A stretch of 64,000 nucleotides of DNA from Mesorhizobium sp. M1B.F.Ca.ET.045.04.1.1 (lineage in GTDB: Bacteria > Pseudomonadota > Alphaproteobacteria > Rhizobiales > Rhizobiaceae). Below are positions 56,490 through 64,000 of this stretch, piece by piece; within the stretch, counting starts at the first letter, position 1; each line of letters opens with the position of its first letter. Both the position numbers and the translations under genes were made by a program. The stretch is taken from positions 7,603,001 through 7,667,000 of the forward strand of contig NZ_CP034448.1 of NCBI RefSeq assembly GCF_003952465.1, given 5' to 3'. The notes under the pieces were generated by a model that saw only the letters and a list, made by a program, of their open reading frames with translations, was not told where the DNA came from and ran no database searches.

Positions 56490-57048
56490 CAACGCCGTCC
56501 GCGCCGCCAGCATCGCACCGATCACAATCTCCAGAGCGACGTGCCCTGCTGTCAGTTCCCGGATGCGCGCCTCAAACTTTCCACGACTGACCTCTCCGAC
56601 CTTCAGCCCGTAACCGCACAAGATCCCACGGATGCTCAGTTCAACGTCGAGGAGCTTGCCTTGCAGAAGCTTGCGTCCAACAAGAAGGGCTCGGGTATCC
56701 TTGCAAGTCACCGATTTGGCATGAACCGGGCGGTACCATCCCATCCGCAGCAGTTGGGCGATCCCGCGTGCATCTTCCGGTCGGTCTTCACCGTCATTGC
56801 CGAGAGCGCCGCCTTCACGTGCCGCGTCTCGAGCAAAACCGCATCGTGTCCGGCGGCCACAAGTCCGGCATGTAGCCATTGCGACAATTGCCCGGCCTCG
56901 AGCCCAATGCGGCCGACAGATAATTCCAGTTCGTCGAAATAGCGACCAGTGCCTCGGGCTCGCTGGCGATGTTGATCTCGCGCACGATCGTTCCGGTCGT
57001 GTCCACAATGCACACGCTGCTCTCTTCCAGAGAGACATCGATTCCCAC
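56490..57048 (-). mobile_element. IS110-family transposase remnant
   Basis: From ATG 57048: MGIDVSLEESSVCIVDTTGT, IVREINIASEPEALVA. Other frames continue with YFDELELSVGRIGLEAGQLS, ETRHVKAALSAMTVKTDRKD, ARGIAQLLRMGWYRPVHAKS and ALEIVIGAMLAARTALW. The C-terminal domain is missing. At least three shifts are present. It is related to the remnant at 43.5 kb. Confidence 0.75.
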
Positions 57049-57184
57049 ATATGTTCCTGGCTGTTCCTCTCATGATGCTTGGAGCCGATCGCTCGGACTC
57101 CGTTTCAACACCATCATTCTGAGGGACAGCCACCCAACCTGGCTATGCTCGCGAAGGCCGGCCCATTACGGCATCTAGCCGATT

Positions 57185-58132
57185 GATGGGACGCTCGATG
57201 ATGCAATGCTGGGTGCCACACTTTCAGGACATCTCGGGATAAAGGCCCAGAAGCTCGTCAATCAGGTCAGCAAATTTTTGTTCCGGAGGGGTCAGCGCGC
57301 TCAAGTTGGAGGAGATGAGGTAGACATCCGCGCCGAGCGGCTCATCGAACAGCCGCAACGGCCACAGTCGCCCCTGGGCCACGTCGTCGTGGGCGGTGAG
57401 AACGGGCAGAAGGCCTATGCCCAGACCCGATATCAGCATTCGGCGCACCTCGTCGAGCTCGTGGCTCCATCCGCTAACCCGACGTCCAAGACCAAGGCCT
57501 TCTCGCAGAAAGATCATCGGCTCGAATCCGCTCCCATCATTGGTGCAATCGAAGGCAATGAAGGGCTCTTGTTGAAGCCTGCGGACATCCACCTCCTGAA
57601 CTCCGAATAGAGGGTGTTCGGCGCCACAAAATATGCCAAAATCTTCGCGGAATAAGTGGCGGCATCGCAGCGTCGGCATTTTTTTTGTCAAAAGACAGAT
57701 GCCGATGCCAGCCTTGTCCATTGAAATCTGTCGCACGATGTCGAGCGAGGTTTTGATGTCGATATGCCATGTGACCGACGGGTATCGCTGGTGATACAGC
57801 CGGAGTGCTTCGTCTACAAGCGTGGACTGTAGCCGAGTAACCATGCTGAGTTTCAGCTCCCCGAATTCGTCATTGCTCCCGTCCCGAGAGAGAATGCCGA
57901 TTCGGTCAACGCACCGGGACATCTCCGAACATTCCTGATAAATCTGTTCGCCACGTAATGTCAGCGCAAAATGGCGAGGGTCGCGGAAGACGAGCTTGCA
58001 GTCGAGTTGATCCTCGAGTTTTTGCAGCGCAAGGCTCACGGAGGGCTGGCTCATTCGAAGACGTTTCGCGGCGCCGGTGATGCTCCTCTCTTCAGCGATG
58101 ATGCAAAAACTGCGCAGGAGATTCCAGCTCAG
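57185..58132 (-). repeat. long inverted repeat, right copy (LysR unit)
   Basis: Counterpart of 33031-33984 in opposite orientation. The two copies bracket about 23.2 kb of cluster and IS DNA. Confidence 0.85.
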
Positions 58133-58147
58133 CTCATTCGTCCCCAT
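57224..58147 (-). CDS. LysR-family regulator, copy 2 (canonical HTH)
   Basis: 307 residues from ATG 58147, preceded by GGAGCATTCCAA. The helix-turn-helix is canonical: ERSITGAAKRLRMSQPSVSL then ALQKLEDQLDCKLVFRD. An effector-binding domain follows (YPSVTWHIDIKTSLDIVRQI, GIGICLLTKKMPTLRC, MLISGLGIGLLPVLTAHDDV). It should act as an activator that responds to a small molecule. It is likely the parent of copy 1 and the working regulator. Targets are unknown; the amino-acid genes between the copies are candidates. Confidence 0.88.
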   Translation of the reverse strand: MGTNELSWNLLRSFCIIAEERSITGAAKRLRMSQPSVSLALQKLEDQLDCKLVFRDPRHFALTLRGEQIYQECSEMSRCVDRIGILSRDGSNDEFGELKLSMVTRLQSTLVDEALRLYHQRYPSVTWHIDIKTSLDIVRQISMDKAGIGICLLTKKMPTLRCRHLFREDFGIFCGAEHPLFGVQEVDVRRLQQEPFIAFDCTNDGSGFEPMIFLREGLGLGRRVSGWSHELDEVRRMLISGLGIGLLPVLTAHDDVAQGRLWPLRLFDEPLGADVYLISSNLSALTPPEQKFADLIDELLGLYPEMS

Positions 58148-58317
58148 TTGGAATGCTCCGCAAAATGCATCCGACTTCGTTGGGTTTGCAGTCGTTGTTC
58201 GCCTCGATTGCACAACAAGATAGCCTATGCAAACCCTTCAATCCTCCAGCAGCCGTTCGTGGACGGGACCCGAAGCCATGTGGCGCGCCCAGCTACCCGG
58301 CCGGCGTGGAGCGAACG

Positions 58318-58400
58318 ACGTGTCCAATGCGCATGCATAGATCTTTTCGCCATGCAATGTCAGCGCAAATCGTGGAACACGAGCTTGCTGCTCCGGGAAG
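58318..58400 (-). pseudogene. LysR gene scrap (third related copy)
   Basis: The minus strand reads RFALTLHGEKIYACA where the full LysR copies read HFALTLRGEQIYQEC, preceded by KLVFHD against KLVFRD. About 80 bp of similarity remain, more diverged than the two full copies. Confidence 0.55.
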
Positions 58401-58439
58401 CGGACCGGACGCGCCTTCATCCGCGGCGGCCGGGCCAAT

Positions 58440-58641
58440 GTCCGCTAGGCACTCTACATGCCGGCTCTCGTTGCCATGCGGTGCAATCCCGATCTCACGG
58501 CAAAATACGACCGCATCAAAGCCGTCCGCAAAGCCGCGAAGGTCGCTATCACCCCCATCATGCGAAAGCTGATTATTCTCGCAAACGTGCTCCTCAGGGA
58601 CGACCGGAAATGGGCGCCATCCCTTACTTGACCAACACGGA
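58440..58641 (+). mobile_element. IS110/IS116-type transposase C-terminal scrap
   Basis: ALVAMRCNPDLTAKYDRIKA then AAKVAITPIMRKLIILANVL and LLRDDRKWAPSLT match the closing helices of the IS116 domain. The part before is frameshifted. Confidence 0.7.
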
Positions 58642-58960
58642 TGCTCTAGCGGTTCTCCATTGGCGCTGGAAGCCACCGCAGAGTCATCGCTTAAACGAAG
58701 GAGGTGTGGTCGCGCAGGCACCTCGCATCTCGAGACATGGGCCGTCGGCCGGTGGGCAGCTGGAAGGTTCGCTGCGCACCAGCTTCCTGTCTGCGCCGCA
58801 ACGCAGCTAGGATAAGATGTGGTGATAGCCCCGATCGTTGGCTTCACGGCAACGGCCAGGGCCGACGCTACTGCGCCCAAACCGACCGCTCCTTCGCGAC
58901 AGTCACGAGCGGGGGAAAGACCTCTGGTTGCAATCGGCGACCACTGGTTTCAGCTCACGG
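58642..58960. other. gene-free stretch
   Basis: No supported gene. It separates the IS-rich mosaic from the catabolic module. Confidence 0.4.
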
Positions 58961-59991
58961 CTACTGAATATTCCCGAGTAGCGTCCCCATGGCAATAGTC
59001 ATTGCGCTAGTATAGCTATCGAGATCCTTTACCTCAAACAGAAAGCGATTTGACTCTGGACCGGCGTCCGTCCACGTCGTCACGCCACTCGGATCGCACT
59101 TGATGTCGACGGGGCGGAAGCCAAAAACCGCATCGTCTGCGTCGGACCCCGCAATGATCTTGCCCGCCTTGTCCACGACTTGGGACACCATATGGAAAAA
59201 GCCGGCGGTGGACCACATGCTGCGGTATTCCTGCATGGTGCGCCAGGCCGGTGCATCGCTCCGAGGGGCCAGCAGCGGCTGTAGGTAGCGCGCATCCGTT
59301 CGGGACTCGAGGGAATAGGTGAAGTAGCTTTGCAGGGGGGGTGACAACTTTGTCAGAACGTCGCCCTGCTTGAAACAATAGAAGGTCCCGAACTTTTGGA
59401 CCTTCCTGTCCAGGTATTCGTCAGTTACCGTCTCGAAGCATGGCATCCAATAAATCGGGCACGGGATGTCGAACGTGGCGGCGTAAGCGGCCGCATTGAG
59501 CACAACATTGTACTCTACATCTCCCTGCTTCGCGAGATCGGGATGGCCCGCGCCCGCGTTGAGGTAGATCCCGGCACATTTGTTACGGAAAAGATCCGGG
59601 TCAAGCTTGGCCGCAATGGCGAGATCGCGGCAGGAGCCGACGATGCTGATGTGGGCCGGCCCTTCGCTGTCGCGGAGATAGTCGAGGAGGAACTCCGCGC
59701 CGGCGCGGTCGCGCTTGGGTAGGGCAGCAAGTGACGCCCGGTCATGCGTGTAGGGAACGGAGCAGCCGACCGCCATGTGGGTCGGCAACCCCGTAAGGTA
59801 GCTTAGCTGCGCAATGCCGGTGACGTCCGGACTGCGGCCTGGAGTGTCATAAGGGGGAAGTCGACCAGTACGCCGCCGAGCTCCAGTTGGCCCGATGCGG
59901 CAAGAGCAAAGACGCAAGCAAGGTCCCAGTGATCGTCCGGATCGAGACTGGGGCGAAACAGGTCGGTCTGGTGAAGCAGTCTTATGGTCAT
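58961..59991 (-). pseudogene. nucleoside hydrolase-like gene, frameshift in a G5 run
   Basis: From ATG 59991 (GGAGGATTCGC upstream) it reads LLHQTDLFRPSLDPDDHWDL, ACVFALAASGQLELGGVLVD, with the Asp-rich Ca2+ site of nucleoside hydrolases (DPDDHWD). The rest, in another frame, gives YDTPGRSPDVTGIAQLSYLT, FLLDYLRDSEGPAHISIVGS, KCAGIYLNAGAGHPDLAKQG and a long C-terminal part. One more base in the run at 59853-59857 would restore DFPPYDTPG and a protein of about 343 residues. Such enzymes split N-glycosidic bonds of nucleosides or related ureides. Confidence 0.8.
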
Positions 59992-60049
59992 GCGAATCCT
60001 CCTGATTATTCTTTGATGCCCGACATCGCGACCACCGCCAAAAGTCGTG

Positions 60050-60261
60050 TGATATGTCGCACTGCACTTAAATGGGTTCTGCCTCACTTTGTGTGGCGGG
60101 ATTATCCTGTGAGATCAAAACTCATGAAAGATGACCATGCATTCGAAAAAGCACTGGCTCCGGGCAGCGGCGTGAAGGTCTTGCGCGTTGTGCGAATGGG
60201 CAAGGACGGTTGGAAGGTATATGCCTCGATACCGGAAAAAGGATCTGTCCGGGTTGTGTGA
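60050..60261 (+). mobile_element. ISL3-family 5' fragment
   Basis: ATG near 60124 opens MKDDHAFEKALAPGSGVKVL, RVVRMGKDGWKVYASIPEKG, the first 40 residues of an ISL3-type transposase just before its zinc finger; the match ends at about 60256. The upstream part (GGGTTCTGCCTCACTTTGTG) may be the element's left end. It replaces the 3' part of the leftward gene at 60456. Confidence 0.55.
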
Positions 60262-60456
60262 TGCGATCACGCCGGCGCCACGGTTGGCGCCATAGACGCC
60301 TTCAGGACTACCCGGCGCCTTTTTGCCATCCGGCAGGTCCAGCTCAAGCACCTGACGCGCCGGCGCAACCGTCCTGGCGGCAACGAATGCTCGAAGTTTC
60401 TCGATCAGCCCCTGTCGCCGTGCGTCGATCTCTGCGTGGTCGAAAAGCTGCATCAA
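60258..60456 (-). pseudogene. truncated gene coupled to the amidohydrolase
   Basis: Start ATG 60456 overlaps the stop of the amidohydrolase gene by 4 bp. About 66 residues remain (LFDHAEIDARRQGLIEKLRA, VLELDLPDGKKAPGSPEGVY) before ISL3 DNA takes over. The family is not recognised; tight coupling suggests the same catabolic pathway. Confidence 0.5.
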
Positions 60457-61697
60457 CGATCCGCCCTTTTAACGACGGCGTGCAGAAGCATGTTGAGGCC
60501 GGCGAGGAAGTCTCCCGGCTCACAGGATTCATTGTTGTTGTGGGTGATCCCATCCTTGCAGGGTGTAAAAATCATGGCGCTGGAGCAATGCATCGCCATG
60601 TGGTAGGCGTCATGGCCCGCCTGAGAGCGTATATCGCACCAATTATAGCCCTGACGGACTGCCTCATCACGGATGCTGTTGATAAGTTCCTCGTCAAATA
60701 TGTCACCTCCCCAGCTCCATTCGTCCTCAATCACGGCAACACAGCCAGCCATCGCGGCGCTGGCCTTGGCGGCACGACGCATCTTTTCCGCCATGACCCT
60801 GGCGGTAACAGGATCGGGGTGTCGTACATCTGCGACGCATTCAGCCGTTTCAGAAAGTATGCCCGGCTTGTTCGGCCAGGCGGCGAGGCGCGACCCAGTG
60901 GCCTTGCCGTCGTTGATCGCGAATTCCCAACCAATGTCGTCAACGGCTGTCAGAAACCTTGCTCCGGCGATCAAGGCGTTGTGACGGAGGTCCATCGGCG
61001 TGGGGCCGGTGTGAGCGGTTTGGCCGTCGAAGCGGACACGAATACCGTGGCTCGGGTAAGCGCCAGTGACAACCCCTACCTCGCGCGCCTCGGCATCGAG
61101 GATCGGCCCTTGCTCGATGTGCAGTTCGAAATAAGCATCGATCTCCCCCGCCTTGCAAGGCTTGTCGCCCTTGTAGCCAATTCTTTCAAGCTCATCGCCG
61201 AAACGCTGGCCGTCGTCGGCAATCAGTTCATAGACCCAGTCGCGTTCGTACTGCCCGACAAAACAGCCCGATGCCACCATCGGCGGAGAAAACCTCGCGC
61301 CTTCCTCGTTGGTCCAGTCGACTATAACAATGGGCCTTTTAGTGACATGGCTGAGATCGTTAAGTGCACGCACAAGCTCTAGCCCGGCAAGCACTCCGGC
61401 AATCCCGTCGAAGCGTCCGCCGTTGATTTGAGTGTCGAGATGGCTGCCGATCAGGATAGGTGGCAGTTGGTTGTTTCTGCCGTCACGCCTCGCGAAGATT
61501 GAGCCGAGTTCATCGAACTCGACGCTCAAGCCTGCCTCACGGCACCAGCCACAAAATAGATCGCGCATCTCCCGATCTGAGTCGGTGAGCGTCAGACGCG
61601 ACAAGCCTCCCGGACGGCCTTTGCCAATGTTGGCGGAAGCTTCGATTGTCGACCAGAAACGGTCGAGGGACACACGAGCCTCAGAGCAAATTGTCAT
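60453..61697 (-). CDS. Zn-dependent amidohydrolase (N-carbamoyl-L-amino-acid hydrolase / allantoate amidohydrolase family)
   Basis: 414 residues, intact, M20/HyuC family. It hydrolyses ureido or carbamoyl groups of amino acids, allantoate or beta-ureidopropionate. Metal ligands lie in ILIGSHLDTQINGGRFDGIA and VIVDWTNEEGARFSP; further conserved parts are FELHIEQGPILD, DGQTAHTGPTPMDLRHNAL, SQAGHDAYHMAM and IFTPCKDGITHNNNE. Substrate cannot be fixed from sequence alone. It is divergent from an amino-acid transporter and upstream of a nucleoside hydrolase relic, which points to uptake and breakdown of nitrogen-rich compounds. Confidence 0.9.
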   Translation of the reverse strand: MTICSEARVSLDRFWSTIEASANIGKGRPGGLSRLTLTDSDREMRDLFCGWCREAGLSVEFDELGSIFARRDGRNNQLPPILIGSHLDTQINGGRFDGIAGVLAGLELVRALNDLSHVTKRPIVIVDWTNEEGARFSPPMVASGCFVGQYERDWVYELIADDGQRFGDELERIGYKGDKPCKAGEIDAYFELHIEQGPILDAEAREVGVVTGAYPSHGIRVRFDGQTAHTGPTPMDLRHNALIAGARFLTAVDDIGWEFAINDGKATGSRLAAWPNKPGILSETAECVADVRHPDPVTARVMAEKMRRAAKASAAMAGCVAVIEDEWSWGGDIFDEELINSIRDEAVRQGYNWCDIRSQAGHDAYHMAMHCSSAMIFTPCKDGITHNNNESCEPGDFLAGLNMLLHAVVKRADR

Positions 61698-62163
61698 AGA
61701 TTATTTCTTTCAAAATAGTGAAGTCAGGTGGCGCCAATTAGGCCAGTGATACCTCGGCCAACACGATCAGCGGCGGACCCATCGATGGCACACAGAATGG
61801 TGTGGCCCCTCAGTTCGATGCCCAACGACGACGTTTTCCTCTCGTTCCAGACTTCTATCCTTCGGTTGAGAATGCCGGCCGAAGCAGATTTCTGTCCTAG
61901 AGACCAGCGACACGCGTCGCCTATCGAGCCCAGCAGAGATCCTAGATAAGGTTCATGTAAGGTTCCCCTCCTTTGGTCGGAAGGTGCCTCGCATAATCGA
62001 CGAAGACAAATAGGTCAGAGCTATCGCAGCAATTGACGGTGCCTATCTGTGAAACGATGAAATATTCTGTACACTCAGAAGAGGCCATGCTTTCCTAACG
62101 TTTCCTTGGGGCCTCCTCAAGGCAAGGCACATAATGTGTTAAATATCAGGGGAATAAAAAGCG
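61698..62163. promoter_or_regulatory. divergent promoter region
   Basis: 466 bp between the leftward amidohydrolase and the rightward transporter. The last 180 bp are A+T-rich. A leftward frame without a start (about 61726-61945, containing RRIEVWNERKTSSLGIEL) is protein-like and could be the end of a lost gene. No operator is recognised. Confidence 0.4.
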
Positions 62164-63201
62164 ATGCGTCTAAGATCGAATATCGGTTACTTCTGCGCTG
62201 CACTTGCTCTTGGTCTTGCGGTGGCACCAGCCGCCCGAGCCTCGGTTCTCGATGACGTCAAGCAGCGCGGTGTGCTCAACTGCGCGACCAGCGATGGAAA
62301 CCCTGGCTTCGCCTATCTCAATCCCAAAACATCAAAGCTGGAGGGATTGGATATTGATCTTTGTCGGGCTATGGCATCTGCAGTTCTGGGGAGCCCCGAT
62401 AAAGTTAATTTCGTAATCGTTACAGGCAAGAGCCGTTTCACTGCGGTAACAACAGGCCAAGCAGACGTTGGTTTTACCTCCACTACTGTTTATCCTGTTC
62501 GTGAGTCGGCGATCGCGGTCGATTTTCTGCCGATATACTTTTACGATGCGGGTGGGTTTATGGTAACGACTTCATCCGGCGTTGACACGGTTAAAGATCT
62601 TGCCGGTGGAACGATTTGCACGGGGCAGGGAACCGCTACAGAGGTTGCCCTTGCGAACCTATTCAAGTCTCAGAACATAACGAACATCAAGGTTTTGACG
62701 TTCGATTCAAACGACAAGGTGTTTGCGGCTTTGGGCGGCGGCCGGTGCAACGCGATGGCAACAGACAAAACTGCGCTGGCCAGTTGGCGCGGCAGCTCCC
62801 CCAAGCCCGAAGACTACAAAATCCTCAGGGAAGGAACCGGCAAATCGCCATTCGCCGGCTTCGTCGCGGCGAATGACTCGAAATGGCGCAACCTCTTGAG
62901 ATGGACCGTCTTTGGGCTATTTCAGGCTGAGGAGTGGGGTATTACCACCGCCAACTTGGATGAGATGAAAAAATCACCCGATCCGGTCATCCGAAAGTTT
63001 CTCGGCGTGGAGGGCGGAATGGGGGAGGACTTCCATGTGTCCAATAGTTTCATGGCCGATGTGATCAAAGCCGTCGGCAATTACGGTGAGATGTACGACC
63101 GCAACCTGGGCCCGAAGACGCCTTATTATATGGACCGAACCGGCACCCCCAATGCGTCCTGGGTTAGCGGCGGCCTTCTGTACTCGCCTCCTTGGGAATA
63201 A
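62164..63201 (+). CDS. AapJ-like amino-acid ABC transporter substrate-binding protein
   Basis: 345 residues with a signal peptide (LALGLAVAPAARA). The solute-binding fold shows VLDDVKQRGVLNCATSDGNP, LEGLDIDLCRAMASAVLG, KSRFTAVTTGQADVGFTSTT and DLAGGTICTGQGTATEVALA, closest in pattern to the general L-amino-acid binding protein AapJ of rhizobia. It captures substrate in the periplasm and delivers it to the permease encoded next. A ribosome binding site (AGGGGAAT) precedes the ATG. Confidence 0.9.
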   Translation: MRLRSNIGYFCAALALGLAVAPAARASVLDDVKQRGVLNCATSDGNPGFAYLNPKTSKLEGLDIDLCRAMASAVLGSPDKVNFVIVTGKSRFTAVTTGQADVGFTSTTVYPVRESAIAVDFLPIYFYDAGGFMVTTSSGVDTVKDLAGGTICTGQGTATEVALANLFKSQNITNIKVLTFDSNDKVFAALGGGRCNAMATDKTALASWRGSSPKPEDYKILREGTGKSPFAGFVAANDSKWRNLLRWTVFGLFQAEEWGITTANLDEMKKSPDPVIRKFLGVEGGMGEDFHVSNSFMADVIKAVGNYGEMYDRNLGPKTPYYMDRTGTPNASWVSGGLLYSPPWE

Positions 63202-63249
63202 GCGGAGTTCGGCGCCGATCGATCCACTTGCAATATATCGGACCAGGGT

Positions 63250-64000
63250 ATGATAGAAGCAAATACAAAACTGTGTCTGTCCTCGCTCGCGACGCCGTCA
63301 GTTACGCAACGTTTTTCCCGGGTCCGGTACAAGCTGACTCATGGCGCCGTAGTAGCGGCAGTTATCGCGTGCATAATACTGGTTGCGTTAGCAATCCACC
63401 AGAACCTAGCAAGACGGGGTATTGACTTCAGCTTTGCGTATTTGTCTGCGCCTTCACGATTTAACATAAGTGAGGGGTTGGCGCCCGTCTGGACGGGGTG
63501 GGCGCCAATTTTCGAAGGTGTAGATGCTGCGTCATCAAATCTGGCGATGCTCGAAGCCGGCCTATTTAATACGATCAAAGTGGCGCTTTTGGCGATCACA
63601 TTCTCGACAATCGTTGGAGTTGGCTTAGGTGTTTTACGTTTGTCGACCAATTGGCTCGTCCGGAACCTGGCCTTCGCGATTGGCGAGTTCCTCCGGAACA
63701 CCCCGATACTGATCCAGCTGATGTTCTGGTATTTCGCAGTGTTGTTGCAGTTGCCTTCGGCCGCAAGCGCCACAGACATCCGTAAGTGGTTCGTCGTAGA
63801 GCAATCCGGGGTCTTCTTGCCGTTACCACATCTATCCGACAGTGCAGGGCCCGCGTCAGCTCTTTTCGTCGCAGTTGCAATCGCTTTCCTGGCGGCAGCG
63901 TGCCTGCGACGCTTTCCTGCGCGGTGGCGTATAGCGCTATTGGGCGCCGGCCTATGTGTTATTGGTGCGAGTTACGCGTCAGGTTTCGGAATTAATGTTG
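63250..64000 (+). CDS. AapQ-like amino-acid ABC transporter permease, partial
   Basis: Start ATG 63250 with CCAGGG just upstream; the frame is open to the window edge (250 codons). It has a hydrophobic first segment (HGAVVAAVIACIILVALAIH), then the HisM-type permease domain: LFNTIKVALLAITFSTIVGV, LSTNWLVRNLAFAIGEFLRN and TPILIQLMFWYFAVLLQLPS, which contains the E-F-x-R-N-T-P motif just before the inserted loop typical of AapQ. It forms the membrane channel with a second permease expected downstream. Confidence 0.88.
   Translation, partial: MIEANTKLCLSSLATPSVTQRFSRVRYKLTHGAVVAAVIACIILVALAIHQNLARRGIDFSFAYLSAPSRFNISEGLAPVWTGWAPIFEGVDAASSNLAMLEAGLFNTIKVALLAITFSTIVGVGLGVLRLSTNWLVRNLAFAIGEFLRNTPILIQLMFWYFAVLLQLPSAASATDIRKWFVVEQSGVFLPLPHLSDSAGPASALFVAVAIAFLAAACLRRFPARWRIALLGAGLCVIGASYASGFGINV

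Noticed and set aside
57224..58147. LysR protein as NodD
   Set aside because: The N-terminus and helix-turn-helix do not follow the NodD pattern, and no nod box or nodABC gene is in the window.
60210..61382. 390-residue open frame on the plus strand
   Set aside because: It lies opposite the amidohydrolase gene, which has all metal-binding motifs. It is a by-product of high GC content.
1..64000. CRISPR arrays, rRNA or tRNA genes, and a replication origin
   Set aside because: No regularly spaced direct repeats, cloverleaf-like tRNA sequence, rRNA segment or repABC-type genes were seen.

Overview
The window looks like a mobile or symbiosis-type accessory region of an alphaproteobacterial rhizobium, most like Mesorhizobium, Rhizobium or Sinorhizobium. 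The grounds are a MucR/Ros regulator, a DUF1403-ScpB pair, a LigD-type ATP-dependent ligase, Aap-type amino-acid transport genes, an RmInt1-like group II intron inside an IS630 element, and many IS110, ISL3, IS21, IS5, IS481 and IS200 remnants. The genus is an inference from gene families; no rRNA or tRNA gene is visible.

Positions 1-8.8 kb: a frameshifted GGDEF protein, a decayed EamA transporter, an IS110 scrap, an XRE regulator, then a leftward set of five secreted or membrane proteins (three are tandem SNase-fold proteins), a divergent membrane protein and two genes of unknown function. Positions 8.9-23.6 kb: a complete, intact VirB/VirD4-type type IV secretion system in the order B1-B2-B3-B4-second transglycosylase-B5-B7-B6-B8-B9-B10-B11-D4. 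Most genes overlap or nearly touch, so it is probably one transcriptional unit. No relaxase or oriT is visible. The secreted SNase-like proteins next to it may serve the same envelope machine.

Positions 23.6-32.1 kb: mucR with a strong terminator, small conserved genes, a hairpin-rich gene-free stretch, a LigD-like ligase, a DUF3606 gene whose start codon appears to be ACG, a truncated nuclease gene, and a DUF1403-scpB pair with several single-base frameshifts.

Positions 32.1-58.2 kb: a mosaic bounded by two nearly identical LysR genes in inverted orientation. It holds damaged or intact genes for amino-acid chemistry: an ATP-grasp ligase (deleted), an ornithine cyclodeaminase tail, an arginine deiminase (frameshift), an alanine racemase (intact), a NodU/CmcH-type carbamoyltransferase (broken and truncated) and an SHMT-like enzyme with substituted active-site residues (intact). 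A large HAD protein (COG5610-like) and a SAM methyltransferase follow. Between them lie an IS630 element carrying a 1,884-bp group II intron, an ISL3 element with perfect 26-bp ends, and fragments of at least seven other IS types. The cluster is best read as a decaying pathway for an unusual D- or alpha-substituted amino acid.

Positions 58.9-64 kb: a catabolic and uptake module. Leftward are a frameshifted nucleoside hydrolase, a gene cut short by an ISL3 fragment, and an M20/HyuC-type amidohydrolase. Divergently transcribed are an AapJ-like binding protein and an AapQ-like permease that runs off the window. Several reading frames here are broken by loss of one base in a G or C run, which may be real decay or residual assembly error.
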